From: Eledone cirrhosa
Lineage: Eukaryota; Mollusca; Cephalopoda; Octopoda; Eledonidae
NCBI GenBank assembly: GCA_964016885.1
Contig: OZ024740.1
Span: 9,630,450 to 9,694,449, forward strand
DNA length: 64,000 nucleotides
Direction: 5' to 3'
The translations under genes were made by a program, and so were the position numbers. Below the pieces are notes generated by a model. It saw only the letters and a program-made list of their open reading frames with translations. It was not told where the DNA came from and did no database searches. Shown here piece after piece: positions 35,020 to 48,463 of this stretch. Each line of letters begins with the position of its first letter. Position 1 is the first letter of the stretch.

Positions 35020-38000
35020 CACCAGACAGAGAAAGGGGTGCTGGTGGTAGTCTTGTGGTTGATGTGACCACTGGTCATCTGGTTTAGGTTTGTCACCAGA
35101 CAGTGAAAGGGGTGCTGGTGGTAGTATTGTGGTTGATGTGACCACTGGTCATCTGGTTTAGGTTTGTCACCAGACTGAGAAAGGGGTGCTGGTGGTAGTC
35201 TTGTGTTTGATGTGACCACTGTTCATCTGGTTTAGGTTTGTCACCAGACAGAGAAAGGGGTGCTGGTGATAGTCTTGTGGTTGATGTGACCACTAGTCAT
35301 CTGGTTTAGGCTTGTCACCAGACTGAGAGAGAGGTGCTAGTGGTAGTCTTGTGGTTGATGTGACCACTGGTCATCTAGTCTAGCCTTGTCACCAGACTGA
35401 GAAAGGGGTGCTGGTGGTAGTCTTGTGGTTGATGTGACCTCTGGTCATCTGGTTTAGGCTTGTCACAAGACTGAGTGAGATGTGCTGGTGGTAGTCTTGT
35501 GGTTGATGTGACCACTGGTCATCTGGTTTAGGTTTTTCACCAGACAGAGAGTGGGGTGCTGGTGATAGTCTTGTTGTGGATGTGACCACTGGTCATCTGG
35601 TTTAGGCTTGTCACCAGACTGAGAGAGGGGTGCTTGTGGTTGATGTGACCACTGGCCATCTGGTTTAGGCTTGTCACCAGACTGAGAGAGAGGTGCTGGT
35701 GGTTGTCTTGTGGTTGATGTGACCACTGGTCATCTGGTTTAGTTTTTTCACCAGACTGAGAGTGGGGTGCTGGTGATAGTCTTGTGGTTGATGTGACCAC
35801 TGGTCATCTGGTTTAGGCTTGTCACCATACTGAGAGAGGGGTGCTGGTTGTAGTCTTGTGGCTGATGTGACCACTGGTCATCTGGTTTATGCTTGTCACC
35901 AGACTGAGAGAGGTGCTGGTGGTTGTCTTGTGGTTGATGTGACCACTGGTCATCTGGTTTAGGCTCGTCACGAGACTGAGAGAGGGTTGCTGGTGGTAGT
36001 ATTGTGGTTGATGTGCCCACTGGTCATCTGGTTTAGGCTTGTCACCAGACTTAGAGAGGGTGCTGGTGGTTGTCTTGTGGTTGATGTGACCACTGGTCAT
36101 CTGGTTTAGGTTTGTCACCAGACTGAGAGAGGGGTGCTGGTGGTAGTCTTGTGGTTGATGTGACCACTGGTCATCTGGTTTTAGTTTTGTCACCAGAGTG
36201 ACAGAGAGGTGCTGGTGGTAGTCTTGTGGTTGATGTGACCACTGGTCATCTGGTTTAGGTTTGTCACCAGACTGAGAGAGGGGTGCTTGTGGTAGTATTG
36301 TGGTTGATGTGACCACTGGTCATCTGGTTTAGGCTTGTCACCAGACTGAGAGAGGGGTGCTGGTGGTAGTCTTGTGGTTGATGTGACCACTGGTCATCTG
36401 GTTTAGGTTTGTCACCAGACTGAGAAAGGGGTGCTGGTGGTAGTCTTGTGGTTGATGGTACCACTGGTCATCTGGTTTAGGCTTGTCGCCAGACTGAGAG
36501 AGGGGTGCTGATGGTAGTCTTGTGGTTGATGTGACCACTGGTCATCTGGTTTAGGTTTGTCACCAGACTGAGAAAGGGGTGCTGGTGGTAGTCTTGTGGT
36601 CGATGTGACCACTGGTCATCTGGTCTAGGTTTGTCACCAGACTGAGAGAGGGGTGCTGGTGGTAGTTTTGTGGTTGATGTGACCACTGGTCATCTGGTTT
36701 AGGTTTTTCACCGGACTGAGAGTGGGGTGCTGGTGATAGTCTTGTGGTTGATGTGACCACTGGTCATCTGGTTTAGGCTTGTCACCAGACTGAGAGAGGG
36801 GTGCTTGTGGTAGTATTGTGGTTGATGTGACCACTGGTCATCTGGTTTAGGCTTGTCACCAGACTGAGAGAGGGGTGCTGGTGGTAGTCTTGTGGTTGAT
36901 GTGACCACTGGTCATCTGGTTTAGGCTTGTCACCAGACTGAGAGAGGTGTGCTGGTGGTAGTCTTGTGGTTGATGTGACCACTGGTCATCTGGTTTTAGT
37001 TTTGTCACCAGACTGAGAAAGGGGTGCTGGTGGTAGTCTTGTGGTTGATGTGACCACTGGTCATCTGGTTTAGGTTTGTCACCAGACTGAGAGAGGGGTG
37101 CTTGTGGTAGTATTGTGGTTGATGTGACCACTGGTCATCTGGTTTAGGCTTGTCACCAGACTGAGAGAGGGGTGCTGGTGGTAGTCTTGTGGTTGATGTG
37201 ACCACTGGTCATCTGGTTTAGGCTTGTCACCAGACTGAGAGAGGTGTGCTGGTGGTAGTCTTGTGGTTGATGTGACCACTGGTCATCTGGTTTAGGCTTG
37301 TCACCAGACTGAGAGAGGGGTGCTGGTGGTAGTCTTGTGGTTGATGTGACCACTGGTCATCTGGTTTAGGCTTGTCACCATACTGAGAGAGGGGTGCTGG
37401 TGGGTGTCTTGTGGTTGATGTGACCACTGGTCATCTGGTTTAGGTTTTTCACCAGACTGAGAGTAGGGTGCTGGTGGTAGTCTTGTGGTTGATGTGACCA
37501 CTGGTCATCTAGTCTAGCCTTGTCACCAGACTGAGAAAGGGGTGCTGGTGGTAGTCTTGTGGTTGATGTGACCTCTGGTCATCTGGTTTAGGCTTGTCAC
37601 AAGACTGAGTGAGATGTGCTGGTGGTAGTCTTGTGGTTGATGTGACCACTGGTCATCTGGTTTAGGTTTTTCACCAGACTGAGAGTGGGGTGCTGGTGAT
37701 AGTCTTGTTGTGGATGTGACCACTGGTCATCTGTTTTAGGCTTGTCACCAGACTGAGAGAGGGGTGCTGGTGGTTGATGTGACCACTGGCCATCTGGTTT
37801 AGGCTTGTCACCAGACTGAGAGAGAGGTGCTGGTGGTTGTCTTGTGGTTGATGTGACCACTGGTCATCTGGTTTAGTTTTTTCACCAGACTGAGAGTGGG
37901 GTGCTGGTGATAGTCTTGTGGTTGATGTGACCACTGGTCATCTGGTTTAGGCTTGTCACCATACTGAGAGAGGGGTGCTGGTGGTAGTCTTGTGGCTGAT

Positions 38001-41000
38001 GTGACCACTGGTCATCTGGTTTATGCTTGTCACCAGACTGAGAGAGAGGTGCTGGTGGTTGTCTTGTGGTTGATGTGACCACTGGTCATCAGGTTTAGGT
38101 TTTTCACCAGACTGAGAGAGGGGTGCTGGTGGTAGTCTTGTGGTTGATGTGACCACTGGTCATCAGGTTTAGGTTTTTCACCAGACTGAGAGAGGGGTGC
38201 TGGTGGTAGTCTTGTGGTTGATGTGACCACTGGTCATCTGGTTTAGGCTCGTCACGAGACTGAGAGAGTGGTGCTGGTGGTAGTATTGTGGTTGATGTGA
38301 CCACTGGTCATCTGGTTTAGGCTTGTCACCAGACTTAGAGAGGGGTGCTGGTGGTTGTCTTGTGGTTGATGTGATCACTGGTCATCTGGTTTAGGTTTGT
38401 CACCAGACTGAGAGAGGGGTGCTGGTGGTAGTCTTGTGGTTGATGTGACCACTGGTCATCTGGTTTTAGTTTTGTCACCAGAGTGAGAGAGGGGTGCTGG
38501 TGGTAGTCTTGTGGTTGATGTGACCACTGGTCATCTGGTTTAGGTTTGTCACCAGACAGAGAGAGGGGTGCTTGTGGTAGTATTATGGTTGATGTGACCA
38601 CTGGTCATCTGGTTTAGGCTTGTCACCAGACTGAGAGGGGTGCTGGTGGTAGTCTTGTGGTTGATGTGACCACTGGTCATCTGGTTTAGGTTTGTCACCA
38701 GACTGAGAAAGGGGTGCTGGTGGTAGTCTTGTGGTTGATGGTACCACTGGTCATCTGGTTTAGGCTTGTCACCAGACTGAGAGAGGTGTGCTGGTGGTAG
38801 TCTTGTGGTTGATGTGACCACTGGTCATCTGGTTTAGGTTTGTCACCAGACTGAGAAAGGGGTGCTGGTGGTAGTCTTGTGGTCGATGTGACCACTGGTC
38901 ATCTGGTCTAGGTTTGTCACCAGACTGAGAGAGGGGTGCTGGTGGTAGTCTTGTGGTTGATGTGACCACTGGTCATCTGGTTTAGGTTTGTCACCAGACT
39001 GAGAAAGGGGTGCTGGTGGTAGTCTTGTGGTCGATGTGACCACTGGTCATCTGGTCTAGGTTTGTCACCAGACTGAGAGAGGGGTGCTGGTGGTAGTCTT
39101 GTGGTTGATGTCACCACTGGTCATCTGGTTTAGGCTTGTCACCAGACTGAGAGAGGGGTGCTGGTGGTAGTCTTGTGGTTGGTGTGACCACTGGTCATCT
39201 GGTTTTAGTTTTGTCACCAGACTGAGAAAGGCGTGCTGGTGGTAGTCTTGTGGTTGATGTGACCACTGGTCATCTGGTTTTAGTTTTGTCACCAGACTGA
39301 GAAAGGCGTGCTGGTGGTAGTCTTGTGGTTGATGTGACCACTGGTCATCTGGTTTAGGTTTGTCACCAGACTGAGAGAGGGGTGCTTGTGGTAGTATTGT
39401 GGTTGATGTGACCACTGGTCATCTGGTTTAGGCTTGTCACCAGACTGAGAGAGGGGTGCTGGTGGTAGTCTTGTGGTTGATGTGACCACTGGTCATCTGG
39501 TTTAGGCTTGTCACCAGACTGAGAGAGGTGTGCTGGTGGTAGTCTTGTGGTTGATGTGACCACTGGTCATCTGGTTTAGGCTTGTCACCAGACTGAGAGA
39601 GAGGTGGTGGTGGTAGTCTTGTGGTTGATGTGACCACTGGTCATCTGGTTTAGGCTTGTCACCATACTGAGAGAGAGGTGCTGGTGGGTGTCTTGTGGTT
39701 GATGTGACCACTGGTCATCTGGTTTAGGTTTTTCACCAGACTGAGAGTAAGGTGCTGGTGGTAGTCTTGTGGTTGATGTGACCACTGGTCATCTAGTCTA
39801 GCCTTGTCACCAGACTGAGAGAGAGGTGCTGGTGGTTGTCTTGTGGTTGATGTGACCACTGGTCATCAGGTTTAGGTTTTTCACCAGACTGAGAGTGGGG
39901 TGCTGGTGATAGTCTTGTGGTTGATGTGACCACTGGTCATCTGGTTTAGGCTTGTCACCAGACTGAGAGAGGGGTGCTGGTGGTAGTCTTGTGGTTGATG
40001 TGACCACTGGTCATCTGGTTTTAGTTTTGTCACCAGAGTGAGAGAGGGGTGCTGGTGGTAGTCTTGTGGTTGATGTGACCACTGGTCATCTGGTTTAGGT
40101 TTGTCACCAGACTGAGAGAGGGGTGCTTGTGGTAGTATTGTGGTTGATGTGACCACTGGTCATCTGGTTTAGGCTTGTCACCAGACTGAGAGAGGGGTGC
40201 TGGTGGTAGTCTTGTGGTTGATGTGACCACTGGTCATCTGGTTTAGGTTTGTCACCAGACTGAGAAAGGGGTGCTGGTGGTAGTCTTGTGGTCGATGTGA
40301 CCACTGGTCATCTGGTCTAGGTTTGTCACCAGACTGAGAGAGGGGTGCTGGTGGTAGTCTTGTGGTTGATGTGACCACTGGTCATCTGGTTTAGGTTTTT
40401 CACCGGACTGAGAGTGGGGTGCTGGTGGTAGTCTTGTGGTTGATGTGACCACTGGTCATCTGGTTTTAGTTTTGTCACCAGACTGAGAGAGGGGTGCTGG
40501 TGGTAGTCTTGTGGTTGATGTGACCACTGGTCATCTGGTTTTAGTTTGTCACCAGACTGAGATAGGGGTGCTGGTAGTAGTCTTGTGGTTGATGTGACCA
40601 CTGGTCATCTGGTTTAGGCTTGTCACCAGACTGAGAGAGGGGTGCTGGTGGTAGTCTTGTGGTTGATGTGACCACTGGTCATCTAGTCTAGCCTTGTCAC
40701 CAGACTGAGAAAGGGGTGCTGGTGGTAGTCTTGTGGTTGATGTGACCTCTGGTCATCTGGTTTAGGCTTGTCACAAGACTGAGTGAGATGTGCTGGTGGT
40801 TGTCTTGTGGTTGATGTGACCACTGGTCATCTGGTTTAGGTTTTTCACCAAACTGAGAAGTGGGGTGCTGGTGATAGTCTTGTTGTGGATGTGACCACTG
40901 GTCATCAGGTTTAGCTTTTTCACCAGGCTGAGAGTGGGGTGATGGTGATAGTCTTGTGGTTGATGTGACCACTGGTCATCTGGTTTAGGCTTGTCACCAG

Positions 41001-41270
41001 ACTGAGAGAGGGGTGCTGGTGGTAGTCTTGTGGTTGATGTGACCACTGGTCATCTGGTTTAGGCTTGTCACCAGACTGAGAGATGGGTGCTGGTGGTTGT
41101 CTTGTGGTTGATGTGACCACTGGTCATCAGGTTTAGGTTTGTCACCAGGCTGAGAGAGAGGTGCTGGTGGTAGTCTTGTGGTTGATGTGACCACTGGTCA
41201 TCTGGTTTAGGTTTTTCACCAGACTGAGAAAGGGGTGCTGGTGATAGTCTTGTGGTTGATGTGACCACTG
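35020..41270. repeat. Array B large block, source region of the 54.5-60.2 kb copy
   Basis: The succession of variant units from here recurs at 54,480-60,230. Spacing is 19,460 bp at 35.02-35.3 kb, 19,386 at 35.39-36.4, 19,238 at 36.56-38.6, 18,940 near 39.8 and 19,014 near 40.7-41.1. Steps are whole units or small multiples (74 or 148 bp), so the order is kept with small gains and losses. Contents include 63-bp units near 35,633 and 37,767, 'tcgtcacgagac' units, 'gatggtacc' units and 75-bp 'ggttttagttttgtc' units. Class 1 units dominate after about 35,400. Confidence 0.88.
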
Positions 41271-41271
41271 G
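38160..41271. repeat. 3,112-bp tandem duplication in array B, copy 1
   Basis: Recurs at 41,272-44,383 with constant spacing 3,112 bp. Every variant unit I compared agrees, including irregular ones such as 'gatgtgatcac', 'gtattatgg', the shortened 'gactgaggggtg', 'ggtgtgaccac' after 'tggttg', 'aaaggcgtg' and 'aactgagaagtgg'. I saw no difference between the copies. Confidence 0.92.
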
Positions 41272-44200
41272 TCATCAGGTTTAGGTTTTTCACCAGACTG
41301 AGAGAGGGGTGCTGGTGGTAGTCTTGTGGTTGATGTGACCACTGGTCATCTGGTTTAGGCTCGTCACGAGACTGAGAGAGTGGTGCTGGTGGTAGTATTG
41401 TGGTTGATGTGACCACTGGTCATCTGGTTTAGGCTTGTCACCAGACTTAGAGAGGGGTGCTGGTGGTTGTCTTGTGGTTGATGTGATCACTGGTCATCTG
41501 GTTTAGGTTTGTCACCAGACTGAGAGAGGGGTGCTGGTGGTAGTCTTGTGGTTGATGTGACCACTGGTCATCTGGTTTTAGTTTTGTCACCAGAGTGAGA
41601 GAGGGGTGCTGGTGGTAGTCTTGTGGTTGATGTGACCACTGGTCATCTGGTTTAGGTTTGTCACCAGACAGAGAGAGGGGTGCTTGTGGTAGTATTATGG
41701 TTGATGTGACCACTGGTCATCTGGTTTAGGCTTGTCACCAGACTGAGAGGGGTGCTGGTGGTAGTCTTGTGGTTGATGTGACCACTGGTCATCTGGTTTA
41801 GGTTTGTCACCAGACTGAGAAAGGGGTGCTGGTGGTAGTCTTGTGGTTGATGGTACCACTGGTCATCTGGTTTAGGCTTGTCACCAGACTGAGAGAGGTG
41901 TGCTGGTGGTAGTCTTGTGGTTGATGTGACCACTGGTCATCTGGTTTAGGTTTGTCACCAGACTGAGAAAGGGGTGCTGGTGGTAGTCTTGTGGTCGATG
42001 TGACCACTGGTCATCTGGTCTAGGTTTGTCACCAGACTGAGAGAGGGGTGCTGGTGGTAGTCTTGTGGTTGATGTGACCACTGGTCATCTGGTTTAGGTT
42101 TGTCACCAGACTGAGAAAGGGGTGCTGGTGGTAGTCTTGTGGTCGATGTGACCACTGGTCATCTGGTCTAGGTTTGTCACCAGACTGAGAGAGGGGTGCT
42201 GGTGGTAGTCTTGTGGTTGATGTCACCACTGGTCATCTGGTTTAGGCTTGTCACCAGACTGAGAGAGGGGTGCTGGTGGTAGTCTTGTGGTTGGTGTGAC
42301 CACTGGTCATCTGGTTTTAGTTTTGTCACCAGACTGAGAAAGGCGTGCTGGTGGTAGTCTTGTGGTTGATGTGACCACTGGTCATCTGGTTTTAGTTTTG
42401 TCACCAGACTGAGAAAGGCGTGCTGGTGGTAGTCTTGTGGTTGATGTGACCACTGGTCATCTGGTTTAGGTTTGTCACCAGACTGAGAGAGGGGTGCTTG
42501 TGGTAGTATTGTGGTTGATGTGACCACTGGTCATCTGGTTTAGGCTTGTCACCAGACTGAGAGAGGGGTGCTGGTGGTAGTCTTGTGGTTGATGTGACCA
42601 CTGGTCATCTGGTTTAGGCTTGTCACCAGACTGAGAGAGGTGTGCTGGTGGTAGTCTTGTGGTTGATGTGACCACTGGTCATCTGGTTTAGGCTTGTCAC
42701 CAGACTGAGAGAGAGGTGGTGGTGGTAGTCTTGTGGTTGATGTGACCACTGGTCATCTGGTTTAGGCTTGTCACCATACTGAGAGAGAGGTGCTGGTGGG
42801 TGTCTTGTGGTTGATGTGACCACTGGTCATCTGGTTTAGGTTTTTCACCAGACTGAGAGTAAGGTGCTGGTGGTAGTCTTGTGGTTGATGTGACCACTGG
42901 TCATCTAGTCTAGCCTTGTCACCAGACTGAGAGAGAGGTGCTGGTGGTTGTCTTGTGGTTGATGTGACCACTGGTCATCAGGTTTAGGTTTTTCACCAGA
43001 CTGAGAGTGGGGTGCTGGTGATAGTCTTGTGGTTGATGTGACCACTGGTCATCTGGTTTAGGCTTGTCACCAGACTGAGAGAGGGGTGCTGGTGGTAGTC
43101 TTGTGGTTGATGTGACCACTGGTCATCTGGTTTTAGTTTTGTCACCAGAGTGAGAGAGGGGTGCTGGTGGTAGTCTTGTGGTTGATGTGACCACTGGTCA
43201 TCTGGTTTAGGTTTGTCACCAGACTGAGAGAGGGGTGCTTGTGGTAGTATTGTGGTTGATGTGACCACTGGTCATCTGGTTTAGGCTTGTCACCAGACTG
43301 AGAGAGGGGTGCTGGTGGTAGTCTTGTGGTTGATGTGACCACTGGTCATCTGGTTTAGGTTTGTCACCAGACTGAGAAAGGGGTGCTGGTGGTAGTCTTG
43401 TGGTCGATGTGACCACTGGTCATCTGGTCTAGGTTTGTCACCAGACTGAGAGAGGGGTGCTGGTGGTAGTCTTGTGGTTGATGTGACCACTGGTCATCTG
43501 GTTTAGGTTTTTCACCGGACTGAGAGTGGGGTGCTGGTGGTAGTCTTGTGGTTGATGTGACCACTGGTCATCTGGTTTTAGTTTTGTCACCAGACTGAGA
43601 GAGGGGTGCTGGTGGTAGTCTTGTGGTTGATGTGACCACTGGTCATCTGGTTTTAGTTTGTCACCAGACTGAGATAGGGGTGCTGGTAGTAGTCTTGTGG
43701 TTGATGTGACCACTGGTCATCTGGTTTAGGCTTGTCACCAGACTGAGAGAGGGGTGCTGGTGGTAGTCTTGTGGTTGATGTGACCACTGGTCATCTAGTC
43801 TAGCCTTGTCACCAGACTGAGAAAGGGGTGCTGGTGGTAGTCTTGTGGTTGATGTGACCTCTGGTCATCTGGTTTAGGCTTGTCACAAGACTGAGTGAGA
43901 TGTGCTGGTGGTTGTCTTGTGGTTGATGTGACCACTGGTCATCTGGTTTAGGTTTTTCACCAAACTGAGAAGTGGGGTGCTGGTGATAGTCTTGTTGTGG
44001 ATGTGACCACTGGTCATCAGGTTTAGCTTTTTCACCAGGCTGAGAGTGGGGTGATGGTGATAGTCTTGTGGTTGATGTGACCACTGGTCATCTGGTTTAG
44101 GCTTGTCACCAGACTGAGAGAGGGGTGCTGGTGGTAGTCTTGTGGTTGATGTGACCACTGGTCATCTGGTTTAGGCTTGTCACCAGACTGAGAGATGGGT

Positions 44201-44383
44201 GCTGGTGGTTGTCTTGTGGTTGATGTGACCACTGGTCATCAGGTTTAGGTTTGTCACCAGGCTGAGAGAGAGGTGCTGGTGGTAGTCTTGTGGTTGATGT
44301 GACCACTGGTCATCTGGTTTAGGTTTTTCACCAGACTGAGAAAGGGGTGCTGGTGATAGTCTTGTGGTTGATGTGACCACTGG
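41272..44383. repeat. 3,112-bp tandem duplication in array B, copy 2
   Basis: Adjacent second copy of 38,160-41,271. The match stops near 44,383, where 'catctggtttaggcttg' stands instead of 'catcaggtttaggtttt'. The related region at 57.4-60.2 kb contains this block only once. Confidence 0.92.
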
Positions 44384-44534
44384 TCATCTGGTTTAGGCTT
44401 GTCACCAGACTGAGAGAGGGGTGCTGGTGGTAGTCTTGTGGTTGATGTGACCACTGGTCATCTGGTTTTAGTTTTGTCTCCAGACTGAGAGAGGGGTGCT
44501 GGTGGTAGTCTTGTGGTTGATGTGACCACTGGTC

Positions 44535-46390
44535 ATCTGGTTTAGGCTTGTCACCAGACTGAGAGAGGGGTGCTGGTGGTAGTCTTGTGGTTGATGTGAC
44601 CACTGGTCATCTGGTTTAGGCTTGTCACCAGACTGAGAGAGGTGTGCTGGTGGTAGTCTTGTGGTTGATGTGACCACTGGTCATCTGGTTTTGGCTTGTC
44701 ACCATACTGAGAGAGGGGTGCTGGTGGGTGTCTTGTGGTTGATGTGACCACTGGTCATCTGGTTTAGGTTTTTCACCAGACTGAGAGTAGGGTGCTGGTG
44801 GTAGTCTTGTGGTTGATGTGACCACTGGTCATCTAGTCTAGGTTTGTCACCAGACTGAGAGAGAGGTGCTGGTGGTAGTCTTGTGGTTGATGTGACCACT
44901 GTTCATCTGGTTTAGGCTTGTCACCAGACTGAGAGAGGGGTGCTGGTGGTAGTCTTGTGGTCGATGTGACCACTGGTCATCTGGTCTAGGTTTGTCACCA
45001 GACTGAGAGAGAGGTGCTGGTGGTAGTCTTGTGGTTGATGTGACCACTGGTCATCTGGTTTAGGTTTTTCACCAGACTGAGAAAGGGATGCTGGTGGTAG
45101 TCTTGTGGTTGATGTGACCACTGGTCATCTGGTTTAGGTTTTTCACCGGACTGAGAGAGGTGTGCTGGTGGTAGCCTTGTGGTTGATTTGACCACTGGTC
45201 ATCTGGTTTAGGCTTGTCACCAGACTGAGAGAGAGGTGCTGATGGTAGTCGTCTAGTTGATGTGACCACTGGTCATCTGGTTAAGGTTTGTCACCAGACT
45301 GAGAGAGGGGTGCTGGCAGTAGTCTTGGGGTTGATGTGACCATTGGTCATCTGGTTTAGGTTTGTCACCAGACAGAGAAAGGGGTGCTGGTGGTAGTCTT
45401 GTGGTTGATGTGACCACTGGTCATCTGGTTTAGGTTTGTCACCAGACAGAGAAAGGGGTGCTGGTGGTAGTCTTGTGGTTGATGTGACCACTGGTCATCT
45501 GGTTTAGGTTTGTCACCAGACAGTGAAAGGGGTGCTGGTGGTAGTATTGTGGTTGATGTGACCACTGGTCATCTGGTTTAGGTTTGTCACCAGACAGAGA
45601 AAGGGGTGCTGGTGATAGTCCTGTGGTTGATGTGACCACTGGTCATCTGGTTTAGGTTTGTCACCAGACTGAGAGAGAGGTGCTAGTGGTAGTCTTGCGG
45701 TTGATGTGACCTCTGGTCATCTGGTTTAGGTTTGTCACCAGACTGAGAGAGATGTGCTAGTGGTAGTCTTGTGGTTGATGTGACCACTGGTCATCTGGTT
45801 TAGGTTTGTCACCAGACATAGAAAGGGGTGCTGGTGGTAGTCTTGTGGTTGATGTGACCACTGGTCATCTAGTCTAGCCTTGTCACCAGACTGAGAAAGG
45901 GGTGCTGGTGGTAGTCTTGTGGTTGATGTGACCTCTGGTCATCTGGTTTAGGTTTGTCACCAGACTGAGAGAGAGGTGCTAGTGGTAGTCTTGTGGTTGA
46001 TGTGACCACTGGTCATCTGGTTTAGGTTTTTCACCGGACTGAGAGTGGGGTGCTGGTGATAGTCTTGTGGTTGATGTGACCACTGGTCATCTGGTTTAGG
46101 CTTGTCACCAGACTGAGAGAGGGGTGCTGGTGGTAGTCTTGTGGTTGATGTGACCACTGGTCATCTGGTTTTAGTTTTGTCACCAGACTGAGAGAGGGGT
46201 GCTGGTGGTAGTCTTGTGGTTGATGTGACCACTGGTCATCTGGTTTAGGTTTGTCACCAGAGTGAGAGTAGGGTGCTGGTGGTAGTCTTGTGGTTGATGT
46301 GACCACTGGTCATCTGGTTTAGGTTTTTCACCGGACTGAGAGAGGGGTGCTGGTGGTAGTCTTGTGGTTGATGTGACCACTGGTCATCTG
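44535..46390. repeat. 2,073-bp-spaced duplication in array B, copy 1
   Basis: Recurs at 46,608-48,463 at constant spacing 2,073 bp. The marker 'gtcgtctagttgatg' is at 45,248 and 47,321. Differences seen include 'cactgttcatc' (44,901) against 'cactggtcatc' (46,974), and 'tcaccagactg' against 'tcacaagactg' (47,145). Class 2 units occupy about 45,365-45,950 inside this copy. Confidence 0.9.
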
Positions 46391-46610
46391 GTTTTGGCTT
46401 GTCACCATACTGAGAGAGGGGTGCTGGTGGGTGTCTTGTGGTTGATGTGACCACTGGTCATCTGGTTTAGGTTTTTCACCAGACTGAGAGTAGGGTGCTG
46501 GTGGTAGTCTTGTGGTTGATGTGACCACTGGTCATCTAGTCTAGGTTTGTCACCAGACTGAGAGAGAGGTGCTGGTGGTAGTCTTGTGGTTGATGTGACC
46601 ACTGGTCATC
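46391..46610. repeat. Three-unit segment duplicated with 370-bp spacing
   Basis: The units with 'ggttttggcttgtcaccata', 'gtgggtgtcttg', 'tttttcaccagactgagagtagg' and 'ctagtctaggtttg' at 46,391-46,610 recur at 46,761-46,980, five units (370 bp) away, and also resemble 44,688-44,910. This short segment separates the two copies of the 2,073-bp-spaced duplication. Confidence 0.8.
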
Positions 46611-48463
46611 TGGTTTAGGCTTGTCACCAGACTGAGAGAGGGGTGCTGGTGGTAGTCTTGTGGTTGATGTGACCACTGGTCATCTGGTTTAGGCTTGTCA
46701 CCAGACTGAGAGAGGTGTGCTGGTGGTAGTCTTGTGGTTGATGTGACCACTGGTCATCTGGTTTTGGCTTGTCACCATACTGAGAGAGGGGTGCTGGTGG
46801 GTGTCTTGTGGTTGATGTGACCACTGGTCATCTGGTTTAGGTTTTTCACCAGACTGAGAGTAGGGTGCTGGTGGTAGTCTTGTGGTTGATGTGACCACTG
46901 GTCATCTAGTCTAGGTTTGTCACCAGACTGAGAGAGAGGTGCTGGTGGTAGTCTTGTGGTTGATGTGACCACTGGTCATCTGGTTTAGGCTTGTCACCAG
47001 ACTGAGAGAGGGGTGCTGGTGGTAGTCTTGTGGTCGATGTGACCACTGGTCATCTGGTCTAGGTTTGTCACCAGACTGAGAGAGAGGTGCTGGTGGTAGT
47101 CTTGTGGTTGATGTGACCACTGGTCATCTGGTTTAGGTTTTTCACAAGACTGAGAAAGGGGTGCTGGTGGTAGTCTTGTGGTTGATGTGACCACTGGTCA
47201 TCTGGTTTAGGTTTTTCACCGGACTGAGAGAGGTGTGCTGGTGGTAGCCTTGTGGTTGATTTGACCACTGGTCATCTGGTTTAGGCTTGTCACCAGACTG
47301 AGAGAGAGGTGCTGATGGTAGTCGTCTAGTTGATGTGACCACTGGTCATCTGGTTAAGGTTTGTCACCAGACTGAGAGAGGGGTGCTGGCAGTAGTCTTG
47401 GGGTTGATGTGACCATTGGTCATCTGGTTTAGGTTTGTCACCAGACAGAGAAAGGGGTGCTGGTGGTAGTCTTGTGGTTGATGTGACCACTGGTCATCTG
47501 GTTTAGGTTTGTCACCAGACAGAGAAAGGGGTGCTGGTGGTAGTCTTGTGGTTGATGTGACCACTGGTCATCTGGTTTAGGTTTGTCACCAGACAGTGAA
47601 AGGGGTGCTGGTGGTAGTATTGTGGTTGATGTGACCACTGGTCATCTGGTTTAGGTTTGTCACCAGACAGAGAAAGGGGTGCTGGTGATAGTCCTGTGGT
47701 TGATGTGACCACTGGTCATCTGGTTTAGGTTTGTCACCAGACTGAGAGAGAGGTGCTAGTGGTAGTCTTGCGGTTGATGTGACCTCTGGTCATCTGGTTT
47801 AGGTTTGTCACCAGACTGAGAGAGATGTGCTAGTGGTAGTCTTGTGGTTGATGTGACCACTGGTCATCTGGTTTAGGTTTGTCACCAGACATAGAAAGGG
47901 GTGCTGGTGGTAGTCTTGTGGTTGATGTGACCACTGGTCATCTAGTCTAGCCTTGTCACCAGACTGAGAAAGGGGTGCTGGTGGTAGTCTTGTGGTTGAT
48001 GTGACCTCTGGTCATCTGGTTTAGGTTTGTCACCAGACTGAGAGAGAGGTGCTAGTGGTAGTCTTGTGGTTGATGTGACCACTGGTCATCTGGTTTAGGT
48101 TTTTCACCGGACTGAGAGTGGGGTGCTGGTGATAGTCTTGTGGTTGATGTGACCACTGGTCATCTGGTTTAGGCTTGTCACCAGACTGAGAGAGGGGTGC
48201 TGGTGGTAGTCTTGTGGTTGATGTGACCACTGGTCATCTGGTTTTAGTTTTGTCACCAGACTGAGAGAGGGGTGCTGGTGGTAGTCTTGTGGTTGATGTG
48301 ACCACTGGTCATCTGGTTTAGGTTTGTCACCAGAGTGAGAGTAGGGTGCTGGTGGTAGTCTTGTGGTTGATGTGACCACTGGTCATCTGGTTTAGGTTTT
48401 TCACCGGACTGAGAGAGGGGTGCTGGTGGTAGTCTTGTGGTTGATGTGACCACTGGTCATCTG
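46608..48463. repeat. 2,073-bp-spaced duplication in array B, copy 2
   Basis: Second copy of 44,535-46,390. It ends near 48,463, where a 'tttgtcaccagacagagaaagg' unit replaces 'cttgtcaccatactgagagagg'. The units just past the end include the rare 'gctggaggtaatcttgtggttggtg' run, which recurs at about 62,104. Confidence 0.88.

Noticed and set aside
35822..36316. 164-codon minus-strand open frame, with an identical one at 55,208-55,702
   Set aside because: The extra length comes from odd-length units (75, 72 and 71 bp) that shift phase and skip the stop phase. The second instance is part of the 19.4-kb-spaced block copy, so it is not independent evidence of selection.
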